In this document: piece after piece, positions 8,813 through 16,425 of the stretch | Numbering within the stretch: the stretch's first letter is position 1 | Layout: each line of letters opens with the position of its first letter | Source: JBGPRB01 sp964422155 | GTDB lineage: Bacteria; Chloroflexota; Dehalococcoidia; Dehalococcoidales; RBG-16-60-22 | DNA length: 40,763 nt | Assembly: GCA_964422155.1 (NCBI GenBank) | Contig: CAYQZZ010000012.1 | Coordinates: forward strand, 1-40,763 | Direction: 5' to 3' | Position numbers and translations under genes: made by a program | Notes under the pieces: generated by a model | The model's database searches: none | What the model saw: only the letters and a program-made list of their open reading frames with translations | What the model was told of the DNA's origin: nothing

Positions 8813-9565
8813 GTGGTACTGACATCAAAAAAGCGGACTCTCAGCCGGGCCAGAATGCTGGACTTCCTCGAAAAACTGTCCGTTACTCCCGACGAGGAAT
8901 TGACGACGCTTCATTTACCACCCCACCTCCCCGCTGCCAAACTTGAGAACTTACTGACTGAAATACCCACCCCGCCTGATATCTCCACCGGGCTTACGAA
9001 TATTACCTGCCGTTCTATCACAGGAGCGGTCATTTTCTGGAGCAAACAGCAGAAGTACCTGGTCATACCTCCATTTACGATTATAGAAAAAAATATAACT
9101 CGCTCTCTCGATATAAAACCACTCCGCTCTATGCTCAGTCATGAATACCTGGTTGGACTGGTGCTGGTGCGCCTGGGTTCGTATGCCATCGGCTTGTGCC
9201 ATGGTGAAAAGCTGGTGAGCAGCAAGGTAGGCACAGGCCTCGTCCACGGACGTCATCGACAGGGCGGTTCGTCGGCACACCGTTTCGAACGCCATCGCGA
9301 CAAGCAGATAGAGTATTTTCTCACCCGCGTCTGCCAGCATGCTAGGGAACAGCTGGAACCTTATGTCAAGTCGATGGACTATATAGTCTATGGCGGCGCC
9401 CGGACAACAATTCTACTGCTGCAAAAACAGTGTCATTTACTGGGCAAATTAGAGACACCCACCCTACCGCCCCTGCTCGATATCCCTGAGCCGCGCCAGG
9501 CGGTGCTGGAGACAGCCGTAAATCGTGTCTGGTCGAGCACGGTGTACGAATGGCAGGAGGGCTAA
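8813..9565 (+). CDS. Vms1-like release factor (bacterial VLRF1), candidate peptidyl-tRNA hydrolase
   Basis: This 250-residue protein resembles the acVLRF1/Vms1/ANKZF1 branch of the eRF1-like superfamily. The key segment is HGRHRQGGSS at 145-154 followed by RFER..R at 157-162, the conserved loop of the family. Vms1 and ANKZF1 release nascent chains from tRNA on split 60S subunits; bacterial homologues are proposed to act on RqcH-modified chains. Here Gln150 precedes the Gly-Gly pair, whereas the catalytic Gln in Vms1 follows it, so the active residue is uncertain. The start is GTG, with AGGAG at 8800-8804 and 8-nt spacing. It follows mutS2 in the same orientation, and its stop overlaps the convergent sirtuin by 4 nt. 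Confidence 0.78.
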   Translation: MVLTSKKRTLSRARMLDFLEKLSVTPDEELTTLHLPPHLPAAKLENLLTEIPTPPDISTGLTNITCRSITGAVIFWSKQQKYLVIPPFTIIEKNITRSLDIKPLRSMLSHEYLVGLVLVRLGSYAIGLCHGEKLVSSKVGTGLVHGRHRQGGSSAHRFERHRDKQIEYFLTRVCQHAREQLEPYVKSMDYIVYGGARTTILLLQKQCHLLGKLETPTLPPLLDIPEPRQAVLETAVNRVWSSTVYEWQEG

Positions 9566-10266
9566 GAGGCTGCTTTTAAAAGAGTTTTCAACTGTTCCAC
9601 TACCGGCGGTAGCACCTGCCCGATAGCCTCGGAAAAGCGCAGGTGGGCATGCTTGTCGAAAGGAGTCTCGCCCTGGTTGATGATGACCAAACGCGCCCCG
9701 GCTTCCAAAGCCACCCTGGGCATATCCGCCGCCGGGTAAACCACCAGGCTGGAGCCGACAACGATAAAAAGGTCGCACTTCTGCGAATACTGGTAGGATT
9801 CGGCCAAATCTTTAGCCGGCAGCGAGTCCCCGAAATTCACCACGGTAGATACCAGCTTACCCCCGCAGAGGGGGCATTGCCTCTCCCCCTCGACTCTATC
9901 CATTTTGAACTCGCACTTAACGCAGCGCACCTTGGTAAGATTGCCGTGCAGTTCCGCCAGCAGCTCCGGCTTGATACCCGATTTTAAGTGCAGGTTGTCT
10001 ACGTTCTGGGAGATGAGGAAGGTCAGCTTGCCCAGGTTTTGAAGTTCGACAATAGCCACGTGGCCGACGTTCGGCTCGGCTCCGGTAAAGTCCTGCTGAG
10101 GTGTGGAAAGTCCTTTATCCCGCCGCGTCCACAGTCCATCCGGCCCGCGGAAATCGCGTAGACCGGACTCCGTGCTGATGCCGGCACCTGTGAACACCAC
10201 CAGGTACCTGGACTCCAGCAGCCACTGCGCCAGTGTACTATTCCTTTGATTTAAGTCAGACATCAT
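9562..10266 (-). CDS. cobB: Sir2-family NAD-dependent protein deacylase
   Basis: At 234 residues this is a compact bacterial sirtuin. It has GAGIS at 27-31 and DFRGPDGLW for NAD binding, QNVD at 87-90, catalytic H107 and a zinc ribbon (C115, C118, C131, C134). NFGDSLP and VVGSSLVVYPA complete the Rossmann half. It removes acetyl or acyl groups from protein lysines while consuming NAD. Class and acyl preference cannot be read with confidence, so the symbol is generic. The start may be the first or second of two consecutive Met codons (10266 or 10263). It is convergent with the release-factor gene, the stops overlapping by 4 nt. Confidence 0.92.
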   Translation of the reverse strand: MMSDLNQRNSTLAQWLLESRYLVVFTGAGISTESGLRDFRGPDGLWTRRDKGLSTPQQDFTGAEPNVGHVAIVELQNLGKLTFLISQNVDNLHLKSGIKPELLAELHGNLTKVRCVKCEFKMDRVEGERQCPLCGGKLVSTVVNFGDSLPAKDLAESYQYSQKCDLFIVVGSSLVVYPAADMPRVALEAGARLVIINQGETPFDKHAHLRFSEAIGQVLPPVVEQLKTLLKAAS

Positions 10267-10363
10267 CCAGTTACTCCGTTCCAGGTTAATCTTTTTAAAT
10301 AATATCTCCAGAATATCGTTACGTCAATAATACTATCGCATTGGATTTCTATATCCTGATAAA

Positions 10364-10403
10364 CAGGATGGCCTGGCTGAAAAGCCAGGCCCATACCATC
10401 CTG
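10364..10403 (-). terminator. Hairpin downstream of the zinc-ribbon gene, possible terminator
   Basis: A 9-bp GC-rich stem (GGCCTGGCT, 10370-10378, with AGCCAGGCC, 10383-10391) is extended by outer CAGGAT (10364-10369)/ATCCTG (10398-10403) pairing. It lies 15 nt past the stop of the minus-strand gene at 10418. The U-tract on that side is short (TTTAT). CAGGAT can alternatively pair with another ATCCTG at 10353-10358, so two exclusive folds exist. Confidence 0.5.
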
Positions 10404-10417
10404 AAGCTGCGATAATA

Positions 10418-10645
10418 TTAGCTGCTATCTTTTAAGGAGCGGCTTCCTTTTTGGTGCCGCTCCGACTTCACCTGTGCCGGCTTCTTATTTTCCTTTTGTG
10501 TTTTTACTTTATGCTCGTAGACAATAGCAAGGTCTTTGATGAAACCGCATTGCAGACACTGCTCATACCAGCCATTATAGTCCCTGTCGAGATACAGGTT
10601 TCCTCCGCATTTCGGGCAACGCCCGTCAGTATTCAATCTTCCCAT
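10418..10645 (-). CDS. Small zinc-ribbon protein
   Basis: This 75-residue protein has an N-terminal zinc ribbon (CPKCGGN near residue 10, then CLQCG near residue 30) and a very basic Lys/Arg/Ser-rich tail. Proteins of this kind may bind nucleic acid or the ribosome, but no specific function is recognised. It is a single gene in its own intergenic space. The cysteine spacing and its orientation relative to the hairpin downstream support real coding. Confidence 0.6.
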   Translation of the reverse strand: MGRLNTDGRCPKCGGNLYLDRDYNGWYEQCLQCGFIKDLAIVYEHKVKTQKENKKPAQVKSERHQKGSRSLKDSS

Positions 10646-10732
10646 ATCTACTTCACCTTCCTTTCCACAGGCCAGCGTTCATCTTTAACTATCCACTTTC
10701 TGTTATAGATTGCCAATACGAATGGCTCTCAA

Positions 10733-10761
10733 ATTAGCAGTCTACCTCTTCGACTGCTAAT
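10733..10761. terminator. Inverted repeat between the bicupin and zinc-ribbon genes
   Basis: ATTAGCAGTC (10733-10742) and GACTGCTAAT (10752-10761) form a perfect 10-bp stem with a 9-nt loop. It lies 51 nt past the bicupin stop and 88 nt before the zinc-ribbon start. The stem is AT-rich and the minus-strand side lacks a clear U-tract, so it could be a weak terminator or an operator. Confidence 0.4.
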
Positions 10762-10811
10762 ATTATTTTAATGAAATCGCCCCTGTTTGTCAATACCCTT
10801 TTAGAGAGCGT

Positions 10812-11723
10812 TTAAGGCTTTCTCGGGGACGGCCCTTCGCTGCCGAACGGGCGAACGTCCGTAAGGATAAAGGGTCTATCCACTCTCGTCACGGTTAGCG
10901 GACAATGGGGGAGTCCGCCCGGTATTACTACAGCTGTCGGTGCTGTAATCACATGCTTTTCTGCTTCCTTGCCCAGCGCTATCTCGACCTCTCCACCCAG
11001 CACACTCAAATCGTTCAGGTCGGTCCCCATGAAAGTCAGGATTTCGGGCTTGGGATGCACGTGCGGCTTATCGGGTATCGGGCCGAACCGGTAAGGCGCT
11101 TTCTTCAGGCTTTCGCACATGATAAGAAAATCGAATCCGGAATCTTTACCGCGAACGAATGCCAGGTATCCGCCGGAGTCGTCCCGATTCCTCGGGCCGT
11201 AGCTCCAGGCACCCTTCCGCGAAAACGCCAGGTTGATGATATTTTCGCGGTATTTTGCCTCCCACATCAACACCGGAGTGGTTTCCAGCGCTTTTTTATT
11301 CGAAGGCAGCTTGGTCTCCGTGCATTCGGGCGCGCATGAGATTTCCATGTAAACGAACCTCTTATCCATCCTGGTAATGGTAGCCGGAAAATGCGGGAGC
11401 CCTTTAGGCACGGAGACCGCCGATGTTGTGGTAATCATGTGCTTTTCCCCCTCCTCCCCCAGGCACAACTCGACCTCGGCACCCAGCTCACCCATATCGT
11501 TGGCATCCGCCCCCAGCCAGAACATGACCTGGTCGAAATCATGCGCATGCGCCCCGTAGGGTTCCTTACCCATGTTGCCGGCCGCCCAGTAAGCCCCGTA
11601 TTCGATATTAAAATCCAGCCCGAAAGACTTACCGCTTACGCTGGCGACCTGTCTATAGAATCCCGGCCCATCATCCCGGAAAGAAAGCTTTTTCACATAT
11701 TTCCCGTATTTCTTTTCGGCCAT
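10812..11723 (-). CDS. Bicupin protein with internal duplication
   Basis: This 303-residue protein consists of two similar halves. Each holds a cupin-like metal-binding pattern: HAHDFDQV with GLPHFP in the first half, HVHPKPEI with GLPHCP in the second. The intervening residues (LGAEVELCLGEE versus LGGEVEIALGKE) align clearly, so the gene arose by tandem duplication of a cupin. The His residues suggest a bound metal in each half. The substrate is unknown; bicupins include dioxygenases, decarboxylases and isomerases. The ATG at 11723 is chosen because GGGAGG (complement of 11733-11738) lies 9 nt upstream; a TTG at 11729 is too close to it. It follows the reductase gene in the same direction, 36 nt away. 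Confidence 0.75.
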   Translation of the reverse strand: MAEKKYGKYVKKLSFRDDGPGFYRQVASVSGKSFGLDFNIEYGAYWAAGNMGKEPYGAHAHDFDQVMFWLGADANDMGELGAEVELCLGEEGEKHMITTTSAVSVPKGLPHFPATITRMDKRFVYMEISCAPECTETKLPSNKKALETTPVLMWEAKYRENIINLAFSRKGAWSYGPRNRDDSGGYLAFVRGKDSGFDFLIMCESLKKAPYRFGPIPDKPHVHPKPEILTFMGTDLNDLSVLGGEVEIALGKEAEKHVITAPTAVVIPGGLPHCPLTVTRVDRPFILTDVRPFGSEGPSPRKP

Positions 11724-11759
11724 TTTCAATATCCTCCCTATTTAATAAAGATTGGCAGT

Positions 11760-12521
11760 CTACCATATCCCCGGCAAAAGGGCCTTACGTTCTGGCGGAT
11801 AATCTGGAAAAGTCTGACGGTACCACGCATGGTTGGCTCTGGCGCGCGGCAGCAGGTTGGCCACCGTCCAGAGAGCGAAAGCCAGCCCCGGTAAAGACCA
11901 GGTCGCTAAAGTCCACCCGAGCCAGATGGTTATTTCGCCGAGATAGTTGGGAGAGGACACCCAGCGATAAAACCTACTGTATGATATTTTATAGCCCGAT
12001 TCGCCCGGTTTCCGCAAGCTGCGCAATGCCTGGTCGGCCTGGCGGTTAATGATAAAACCCGTGATGAAAAGCACCGTCCCGACGATAAAGCGGGGGTCGC
12101 TCAGCCAGCTATTGATGTAACCACCGGAAAATCCGTAGATGTAGCGGCCGTTGAGATAGCCGTTCATGACATTGAAAAGAAACCCGAAGCTCACGACTAA
12201 AAGCGGCATACGCCGGGCTGTACCGCGCAGGCCGAAGGGATAGATGAAAGCGCGGTGCAGGTAATGCGCCTCCCATAAACCGAGTAAAACAAAAGCAACG
12301 GCCGTATTTTTATTGCCGCCCAGCATGAAGCAAACGATAAAAACAATGGGCGCCGGCGCCTCCATGAGCACCCAGCCCAGCTTATTGCCGACGGTATAAC
12401 CCCAGCCTTTACGGGTATGACGTCCGTACGGGGCCGCCACGAAAAACAGCGCCACGAAGACCACCAAGGCCAGCACGAACCAGCCCACGAGCAGACCGTT
12501 AAAAACCGTCGACTCTTTCAC
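11760..12521 (-). CDS. Steroid 5-alpha-reductase-like membrane enzyme
   Basis: This 253-residue polytopic membrane protein has about six to seven hydrophobic helices. Its C-terminus closely follows the 3-oxo-5-alpha-steroid 4-dehydrogenase domain: SPNYLGE at 190-196, then RARANHAWY at 226-234 and FPDYP..RKALLP ending four residues before the C-terminus. It also has WEAHYLHR at 83-90. Known relatives reduce an enone double bond of steroids, polyprenols or fatty acyl chains with NADPH. A bacterial substrate may be a steroid, hopanoid or polyprenoid. The start overlaps the upstream SDR stop by 4 nt (ATGA type), so the two enzymes are translationally coupled and probably act in one pathway. Confidence 0.82.
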   Translation of the reverse strand: MKESTVFNGLLVGWFVLALVVFVALFFVAAPYGRHTRKGWGYTVGNKLGWVLMEAPAPIVFIVCFMLGGNKNTAVAFVLLGLWEAHYLHRAFIYPFGLRGTARRMPLLVVSFGFLFNVMNGYLNGRYIYGFSGGYINSWLSDPRFIVGTVLFITGFIINRQADQALRSLRKPGESGYKISYSRFYRWVSSPNYLGEITIWLGWTLATWSLPGLAFALWTVANLLPRARANHAWYRQTFPDYPPERKALLPGIW

Positions 12522-13531
12522 AGGGATTCCCCGCTTTTTGCTTTATCCGGCCAAGTAAGCTGCCCGCTCTCCTCAAACCACCGCAGGGTATCGACCAGCG
12601 TCTCCCGGAAAGGTCGCGGTTCATAGCCGAGCTCACGCGTAGCTCGCTCGTGGCTGATGTGCCGGTTACTCTTCAGCGCCCTCAGGGACACGCTGGTATA
12701 GAGCGGACGTTTTCCGTTCAGTTGACTGATAACTTTAATAAATGGGGCACCGATACGCGCCAGCCACAAAGGACAGACCATCCTGCTGGTCGCTACGCCG
12801 GTGATTTCTTTTACCATGGCTGCGATATCACACATGGATACCCAGTGCCCGGAGAGCAGGTAACTTCCTCCGGCGGATGCTTTTTCTTCGGCGAGCATGG
12901 CTCCCGCCACCACGTCGCGCACGTCTACCCAATCGAACCCGCCGGTGACGAGTGCCGGCAATCTCCGCTGCGCCATGGCCAGCAGGGCCTCGCCGAAATA
13001 TGACGGCTGGTAATCGTAAGGCCCGATAATCGCCGTAGGATAGATGATGACGGCATTAAGTCCCTTCTCCATGCCCCGCCGGACTTCTCTCTCGGCGGCG
13101 GCCTTGGAGCGGTCATACGGCGGATAATGCCGGGACTCGACCAGAGGACGCGACTCGTCAACAGGAATCGCCAGAGGCTCCTGTACCAGCGCGTGGATGG
13201 AACTGAAATGAACAAGGCGGCGTACGCCGGTACGAAGGCAGGCTTCTACCACGTTCCGAGTGCCGGTGACGTTTATCGATTCCAGCATCGGCCAGTCGGC
13301 CATCGATAGAGAGATACAGGCAGCCAGGTGATAGACGACATCAACACCCTGGAAGGCCCGGCACAGCGATTCAAGGTCGCGGACATCGCCCTGGAATCTC
13401 TCGATATCTAGTCCATCAACCGCCTGGCAATTAACATGGACCAGGCAGCGTGTGGACCGGCCTTCATTAATAAGGGCACGCACCAGGTTGGCGCCGATGT
13501 GCCCGGTAGCGCCCGTTACTGCCACCGTCAT
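12518..13531 (-). CDS. Extended SDR, NAD(P)-dependent epimerase/3-beta-HSD-like
   Basis: This 337-residue protein has the extended-SDR nucleotide motif TGATGHIG at 6-13, the FSS strand near 109-111 and catalytic Y139-xxx-K143. The family includes dihydroflavonol reductases, 3-beta-hydroxysteroid dehydrogenases and sugar epimerases. The sequence around the active site looks more like the hydroxysteroid/flavonol group than sugar epimerases, a judgement by eye. Coupling to a 5-alpha-reductase-like gene makes oxidation or reduction of a hydroxy/keto group on the same isoprenoid-like substrate plausible. A TGCTATAAT box ends 9 nt before the ATG, so the mRNA may be nearly leaderless; no Shine-Dalgarno is seen. 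Confidence 0.82.
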   Translation of the reverse strand: MTVAVTGATGHIGANLVRALINEGRSTRCLVHVNCQAVDGLDIERFQGDVRDLESLCRAFQGVDVVYHLAACISLSMADWPMLESINVTGTRNVVEACLRTGVRRLVHFSSIHALVQEPLAIPVDESRPLVESRHYPPYDRSKAAAEREVRRGMEKGLNAVIIYPTAIIGPYDYQPSYFGEALLAMAQRRLPALVTGGFDWVDVRDVVAGAMLAEEKASAGGSYLLSGHWVSMCDIAAMVKEITGVATSRMVCPLWLARIGAPFIKVISQLNGKRPLYTSVSLRALKSNRHISHERATRELGYEPRPFRETLVDTLRWFEESGQLTWPDKAKSGESL

Positions 13532-13540
13532 TTGAACCCC

Positions 13541-13549
13541 ATTATAGCA
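13541..13549 (-). promoter_or_regulatory. Extended -10 promoter close to the SDR start
   Basis: The minus strand reads TGCTATAAT here, identical to the element before mutS2. It lies so close to the ATG at 13531 that transcription starting about 7 nt downstream would leave only a few bases of leader. Confidence 0.5.
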
Positions 13550-13600
13550 TAGACTAGCTAGGTGTAGCCAAGACCAGGAGGTCGTTTAGAAATAATCTTT

Positions 13601-13807
13601 CATTGCGAGGAGTCCCGATGAAATCGGGACGACGTGCCTGCACGCCGAAGTGCCTGCCTTCGCCGAAGCGGCTACGCGCAGGCAGGCGTTACGGCACGCA
13701 GGCGTGGCAATCTCCATCAATAAATTAAACCTAAGATAGAGATTGCTTCGCCCTCGGGCTGAACTCGGGCTGAAGCCTTCCGCTTGTAGCGGAATGGACT
13801 CGCAATG
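13601..13807. repeat. Paired interspersed repeats facing each other (CATTGCGAG...GCAATCTC family)
   Basis: Two copies of a short element lie head to head. Copy 1 (13601-13714) begins CATTGCGAG and ends GCAATCTC. Copy 2 (13739-13807) has the same ends on the minus strand (GAGATTGC ... CTCGCAATG). Copy 1 contains a perfect internal hairpin, GTCCCGAT (13612-13619) with ATCGGGAC (13623-13630). The unit is non-coding and has the look of a REP/MITE-type element. It fills most of the gap between 13532 and 14017, which otherwise shows nothing recognisable. Confidence 0.75.
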
Positions 13808-14017
13808 ACCTCTGGAGTTTTTATTAGCTTTTCTAAACAATCTCAGACCGTCCCGATTGTCACTCTCATATAAAAAATGATAGGATTAATATAATACCCT
13901 TAAGCGCCGCAACGAATTGACCGGCATAAGTCCTTCATTGAATGATTGATGACGATAATAACCGTTTCAGGCCATGTTGACAGTCGATAATGCGTCTCTA
14001 AAACAGACTAACTGACG

Positions 14018-15223
14018 ATGATAGAAAAACGCAGCGCAAACTTCAGGTGGTACATACTGGCGCTCACCATGTTGACCTATGCCGTTATCGCCGGTGCCGC
14101 CAGGCTGTGTATGCCGGTACTTTTTAAACAGATATCAGACGACCTGGACCTGAGCATAGTTGCCGTAGGCGTGGTATGGGGGATGGACCCACTGGCCGGT
14201 GTCTTTATCGGCCTGCCGAGTGGTCTGCTGGCCGACCGCTTCGGCGTCAAACGCACCCTGACGGTAGTCTGCATCCTGGCCGGGATATTCGGTGCTCTCA
14301 GGGGATTTTCGGTCAACTTCATAACCATAGCCATCACCATGTTCCTGTTCGGGCTTATGGCGGCAGCCACGCCGAGCATTCTCCCCAAGGTAACCGCCGA
14401 GTGGTTCAGCGGGCAGCGGCTGGGATTAGCCAACGCCCTTCTCAACGTAGCCTGGTCTATCGGCGCCATCGTGGCCACTATGTTCAGCGCCACGGTATTT
14501 TCACCTCTCCTCGGCGGCTGGAGAAATGTCATGTTACTGTACGGCATCCCGGCTATAGCGCTGGGACTTCTCTGGCTTTTTACCGGCAGGGACCCTGATA
14601 AAAGTGAACTGCCGGAAACGGCTATGAGCAAAATACCTTTTCGGCAGGCACTAACGCATGTAATCCGAATCAAAGAAGTCTGGATTATCGGTCTCGTTAC
14701 CCTGACCAACTGGGGCGCTAGCATGGGTTTTATCGGGTACCTGCCTCTTTACCTTCGGAATATAGGCTGGACGCCGGTCAGTGCTGATAGCGCCATAACC
14801 GTAGTCAACGGTGCCTTTGCCATCGGCGCCATTCCCATGGTACTCCTGGCGGAAAAATTCAGGGCAATAAAAGGCATGAGTCTTTTTTCCATATGCGCGC
14901 TGGCTGTCACCCTGGCTTTGTTACCATTTTTAAACAGCTTTGGAGTATGGTTGATTCTCATCTTCGGCGGATTGGGGCGGAGTGGCCTAGGCTCACTTAT
15001 TAACGTCATGTTATTAGAAACAAAAGGCGTTGGCAGCACTTACGGCGGCACGGCCATCGGTTTAGCCAGTACCGTTTCCATGGTGGGCGCTTTCCTTGCC
15101 CCTCCCCTGGGTAACAGCCTGGTCTCTATCAACCAGGGCCTGCCGTTTATCTTCTGGGCATGCCTGACGGCTGCAGGAGTGCCGCTGCTCCTCCTGATAA
15201 AAAGCAAAACCGACCGCGCTTAG
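14018..15223 (+). CDS. MFS transporter, 12-helix type
   Basis: This 401-residue protein has twelve hydrophobic stretches in two six-helix halves. The cytoplasmic loop after helix 2 carries GLPSGLLADRFGVKR, the MFS motif A (G-x-x-x-D-R-x-G-x-[KR]). The length and absence of extra helices fit a general solute or anion:cation symporter rather than a DHA2 exporter. No adjacent enzyme suggests a substrate. The ATG at 14018 has only a weak ribosome-binding site. It stands alone between repeat elements and a small zinc-ribbon gene. Confidence 0.85.
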   Translation: MIEKRSANFRWYILALTMLTYAVIAGAARLCMPVLFKQISDDLDLSIVAVGVVWGMDPLAGVFIGLPSGLLADRFGVKRTLTVVCILAGIFGALRGFSVNFITIAITMFLFGLMAAATPSILPKVTAEWFSGQRLGLANALLNVAWSIGAIVATMFSATVFSPLLGGWRNVMLLYGIPAIALGLLWLFTGRDPDKSELPETAMSKIPFRQALTHVIRIKEVWIIGLVTLTNWGASMGFIGYLPLYLRNIGWTPVSADSAITVVNGAFAIGAIPMVLLAEKFRAIKGMSLFSICALAVTLALLPFLNSFGVWLILIFGGLGRSGLGSLINVMLLETKGVGSTYGGTAIGLASTVSMVGAFLAPPLGNSLVSINQGLPFIFWACLTAAGVPLLLLIKSKTDRA

Positions 15224-15294
15224 GATTCTAGTCAGACTCTCATTTTCCCTTTGTGATGTTTGTCAATTGTGAGGTACTTGTGACGTTCGTACTA

Positions 15295-15323
15295 TTGTTT
15301 GTGATAGCCGTGTAAGCTACAAT
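15295..15323 (+). promoter_or_regulatory. Candidate promoter for the small zinc-ribbon gene at 15353
   Basis: TTGTTT (15295-15300), a 17-bp spacer and TACAAT (15318-15323) stand 29 bp before the ATG at 15353. Hexamer match only. Confidence 0.45.
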
Positions 15324-15352
15324 GATTAAACTGAAAAAAATAATAAGCTGCG

Positions 15353-15568
15353 ATGGTAAACATTCATACTGTCAACACTACCAGGCCGAGCCGAATTGTG
15401 AAATTCAGCCCTTGCCCTCAATGCGGTCATAAGGGACTGTACCGCGTCAACGGGCAGTATTGCCGCTGCCGTTATTGCGGTATATACCTGATATCACCGC
15501 CGGGGCAGGACTCTGAGGAAAACCTGGCGCTCCCGGCTTCGTTCCGGGAAGGGAGTACAGTACGGTGA
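15353..15568 (+). CDS. Small zinc-ribbon protein
   Basis: This 71-residue protein has a zinc ribbon made of CPQCG (about residues 21-25) and CRYCG (about 39-43), with a preceding Cys in RCRYCG. The tail is hydrophilic. No function is recognised. Support is the cysteine pattern, a reasonable promoter upstream and a following tiny frame that overlaps the stop. There is no strong Shine-Dalgarno. Confidence 0.5.
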   Translation: MVNIHTVNTTRPSRIVKFSPCPQCGHKGLYRVNGQYCRCRYCGIYLISPPGQDSEENLALPASFREGSTVR

Positions 15569-15642
15569 AACTGATAAAAGACCTGGTTGCTTTCCTGTGT
15601 AGCCTGCTTGATGTGCTGGCCTACCGGCTTACTTTCTGCTGA
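15565..15642 (+). CDS. Possible 25-residue hydrophobic micropeptide
   Basis: A GTG overlaps the TGA stop of the preceding zinc-ribbon gene (GTGA) and opens a 25-codon frame. The product would start MKLIKDLVAF and be largely hydrophobic with a Cys at its end. The overlap suggests translational coupling, but such a short frame can arise by chance. Confidence 0.2.
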   Translation: MKLIKDLVAFLCSLLDVLAYRLTFC

Positions 15643-15658
15643 ACCGCGCCTGCCGATA

Positions 15659-16063
15659 CTAAGTCTCATCCGCCACTATCTTGACCAGTACGTGCCTGTT
15701 CCTCGGGCCGTCGAACTCGCAGAAGAAGATGCCCTGCCATGTCCCCAGTACCAGTCTCCTCTCCTCGATGAATAAAGCCTGAGAATTACCGCACAGGCTG
15801 GCCTTGATATGTGCCGGGGAGTTCCCTTCTTTATGTCGATAATTCTTATGCTGCGGCACCATTTCCTCAAGCTGCGCTGCGATATCCTCGACCACGCTGG
15901 GGTCGGCATGCTCGTTCACCATAATCCCGGCCGTGGTATGCGGCACGAAAACATGGCAAACGCCGCTCCGGACACCGCTGCTTCCCACGATGTCTCTGAC
16001 TTTTTGGGTAATTTCCTGGAATTCTACCCTCGATTTTGTCTTTATGTCAACCGTATGAATCAA
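15659..16063 (-). CDS. YjbQ/UPF0047 family protein
   Basis: This 134-residue protein matches the YjbQ family at full length. It has PHTTAGIMVNEHADP at 41-55, the HK...GNSPAHIKASL segment, and LGTWQGIFFCEFDGPR near the C-terminus. The conserved His, Glu and Asp residues form a putative active site. Members show weak thiamine-phosphate synthase activity, but their true function is not settled. It is a single gene, convergent with the preceding small plus-strand frames and divergent from the FmdB gene. Confidence 0.92.
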   Translation of the reverse strand: MIHTVDIKTKSRVEFQEITQKVRDIVGSSGVRSGVCHVFVPHTTAGIMVNEHADPSVVEDIAAQLEEMVPQHKNYRHKEGNSPAHIKASLCGNSQALFIEERRLVLGTWQGIFFCEFDGPRNRHVLVKIVADET

Positions 16064-16141
16064 TGCTTCCCCTGAACTCGATATTTATTCTATATCCTAC
16101 ACCCTGCCTTCACGGCTGGCAATAATCTGTAAAAATCCATC

Positions 16142-16170
16142 TTGACCTCATAACTGAAACGAGTTAAACT
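16142..16170 (+). promoter_or_regulatory. Sigma-70-like promoter for the fmdB-DUF763 pair
   Basis: TTGACC (16142-16147), a 17-bp spacer and TAAACT (16165-16170) end 18 bp before the FmdB-type start at 16189. Confidence 0.6.
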
Positions 16171-16188
16171 ATAGATAGGAGAAGCGTA

Positions 16189-16425
16189 ATGCCAATTTAT
16201 GAATATATCTGCTCTGAATGTGATTCGAAATTTGAGCAACTGCGTCCACTGAGTCAGGCCAAACAGATAGCCGATTGTCCTAAATGTCATAAACCTGCCC
16301 GACGCAAGATGTCCACTTTCGCCTGTTTCAGTGCCAGCCTCGGCGGCGTGCCCAGGACCGTACCCGGAACCGGCAGCTCCTGTTCCAGTTGCAGCTCCGG
16401 CAATTGCAGCACCTGCGCTTCTTAA
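16189..16425 (+). CDS. FmdB-type zinc-ribbon protein
   Basis: This 78-residue protein begins MPIYEYICSEC, the hallmark of the FmdB/CxxC_CXXC_SSSS regulatory-protein family. The zinc ribbon is C8/C11 and C30/C33. A Ser/Cys-rich tail carries further Cys pairs, so a second metal or redox site is possible. Family members are called putative regulators from one methanogen operon, but their role is unproven. AGGAG at 16177-16181 with 7-nt spacing fixes the start. The next gene starts 21 nt after the stop and is probably co-transcribed. Confidence 0.85.
   Translation: MPIYEYICSECDSKFEQLRPLSQAKQIADCPKCHKPARRKMSTFACFSASLGGVPRTVPGTGSSCSSCSSGNCSTCAS

Noticed and set aside
13586..13840. 84-codon frame over the paired repeat
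   Set aside because: It is made of repeat sequence and has no initiation signal.
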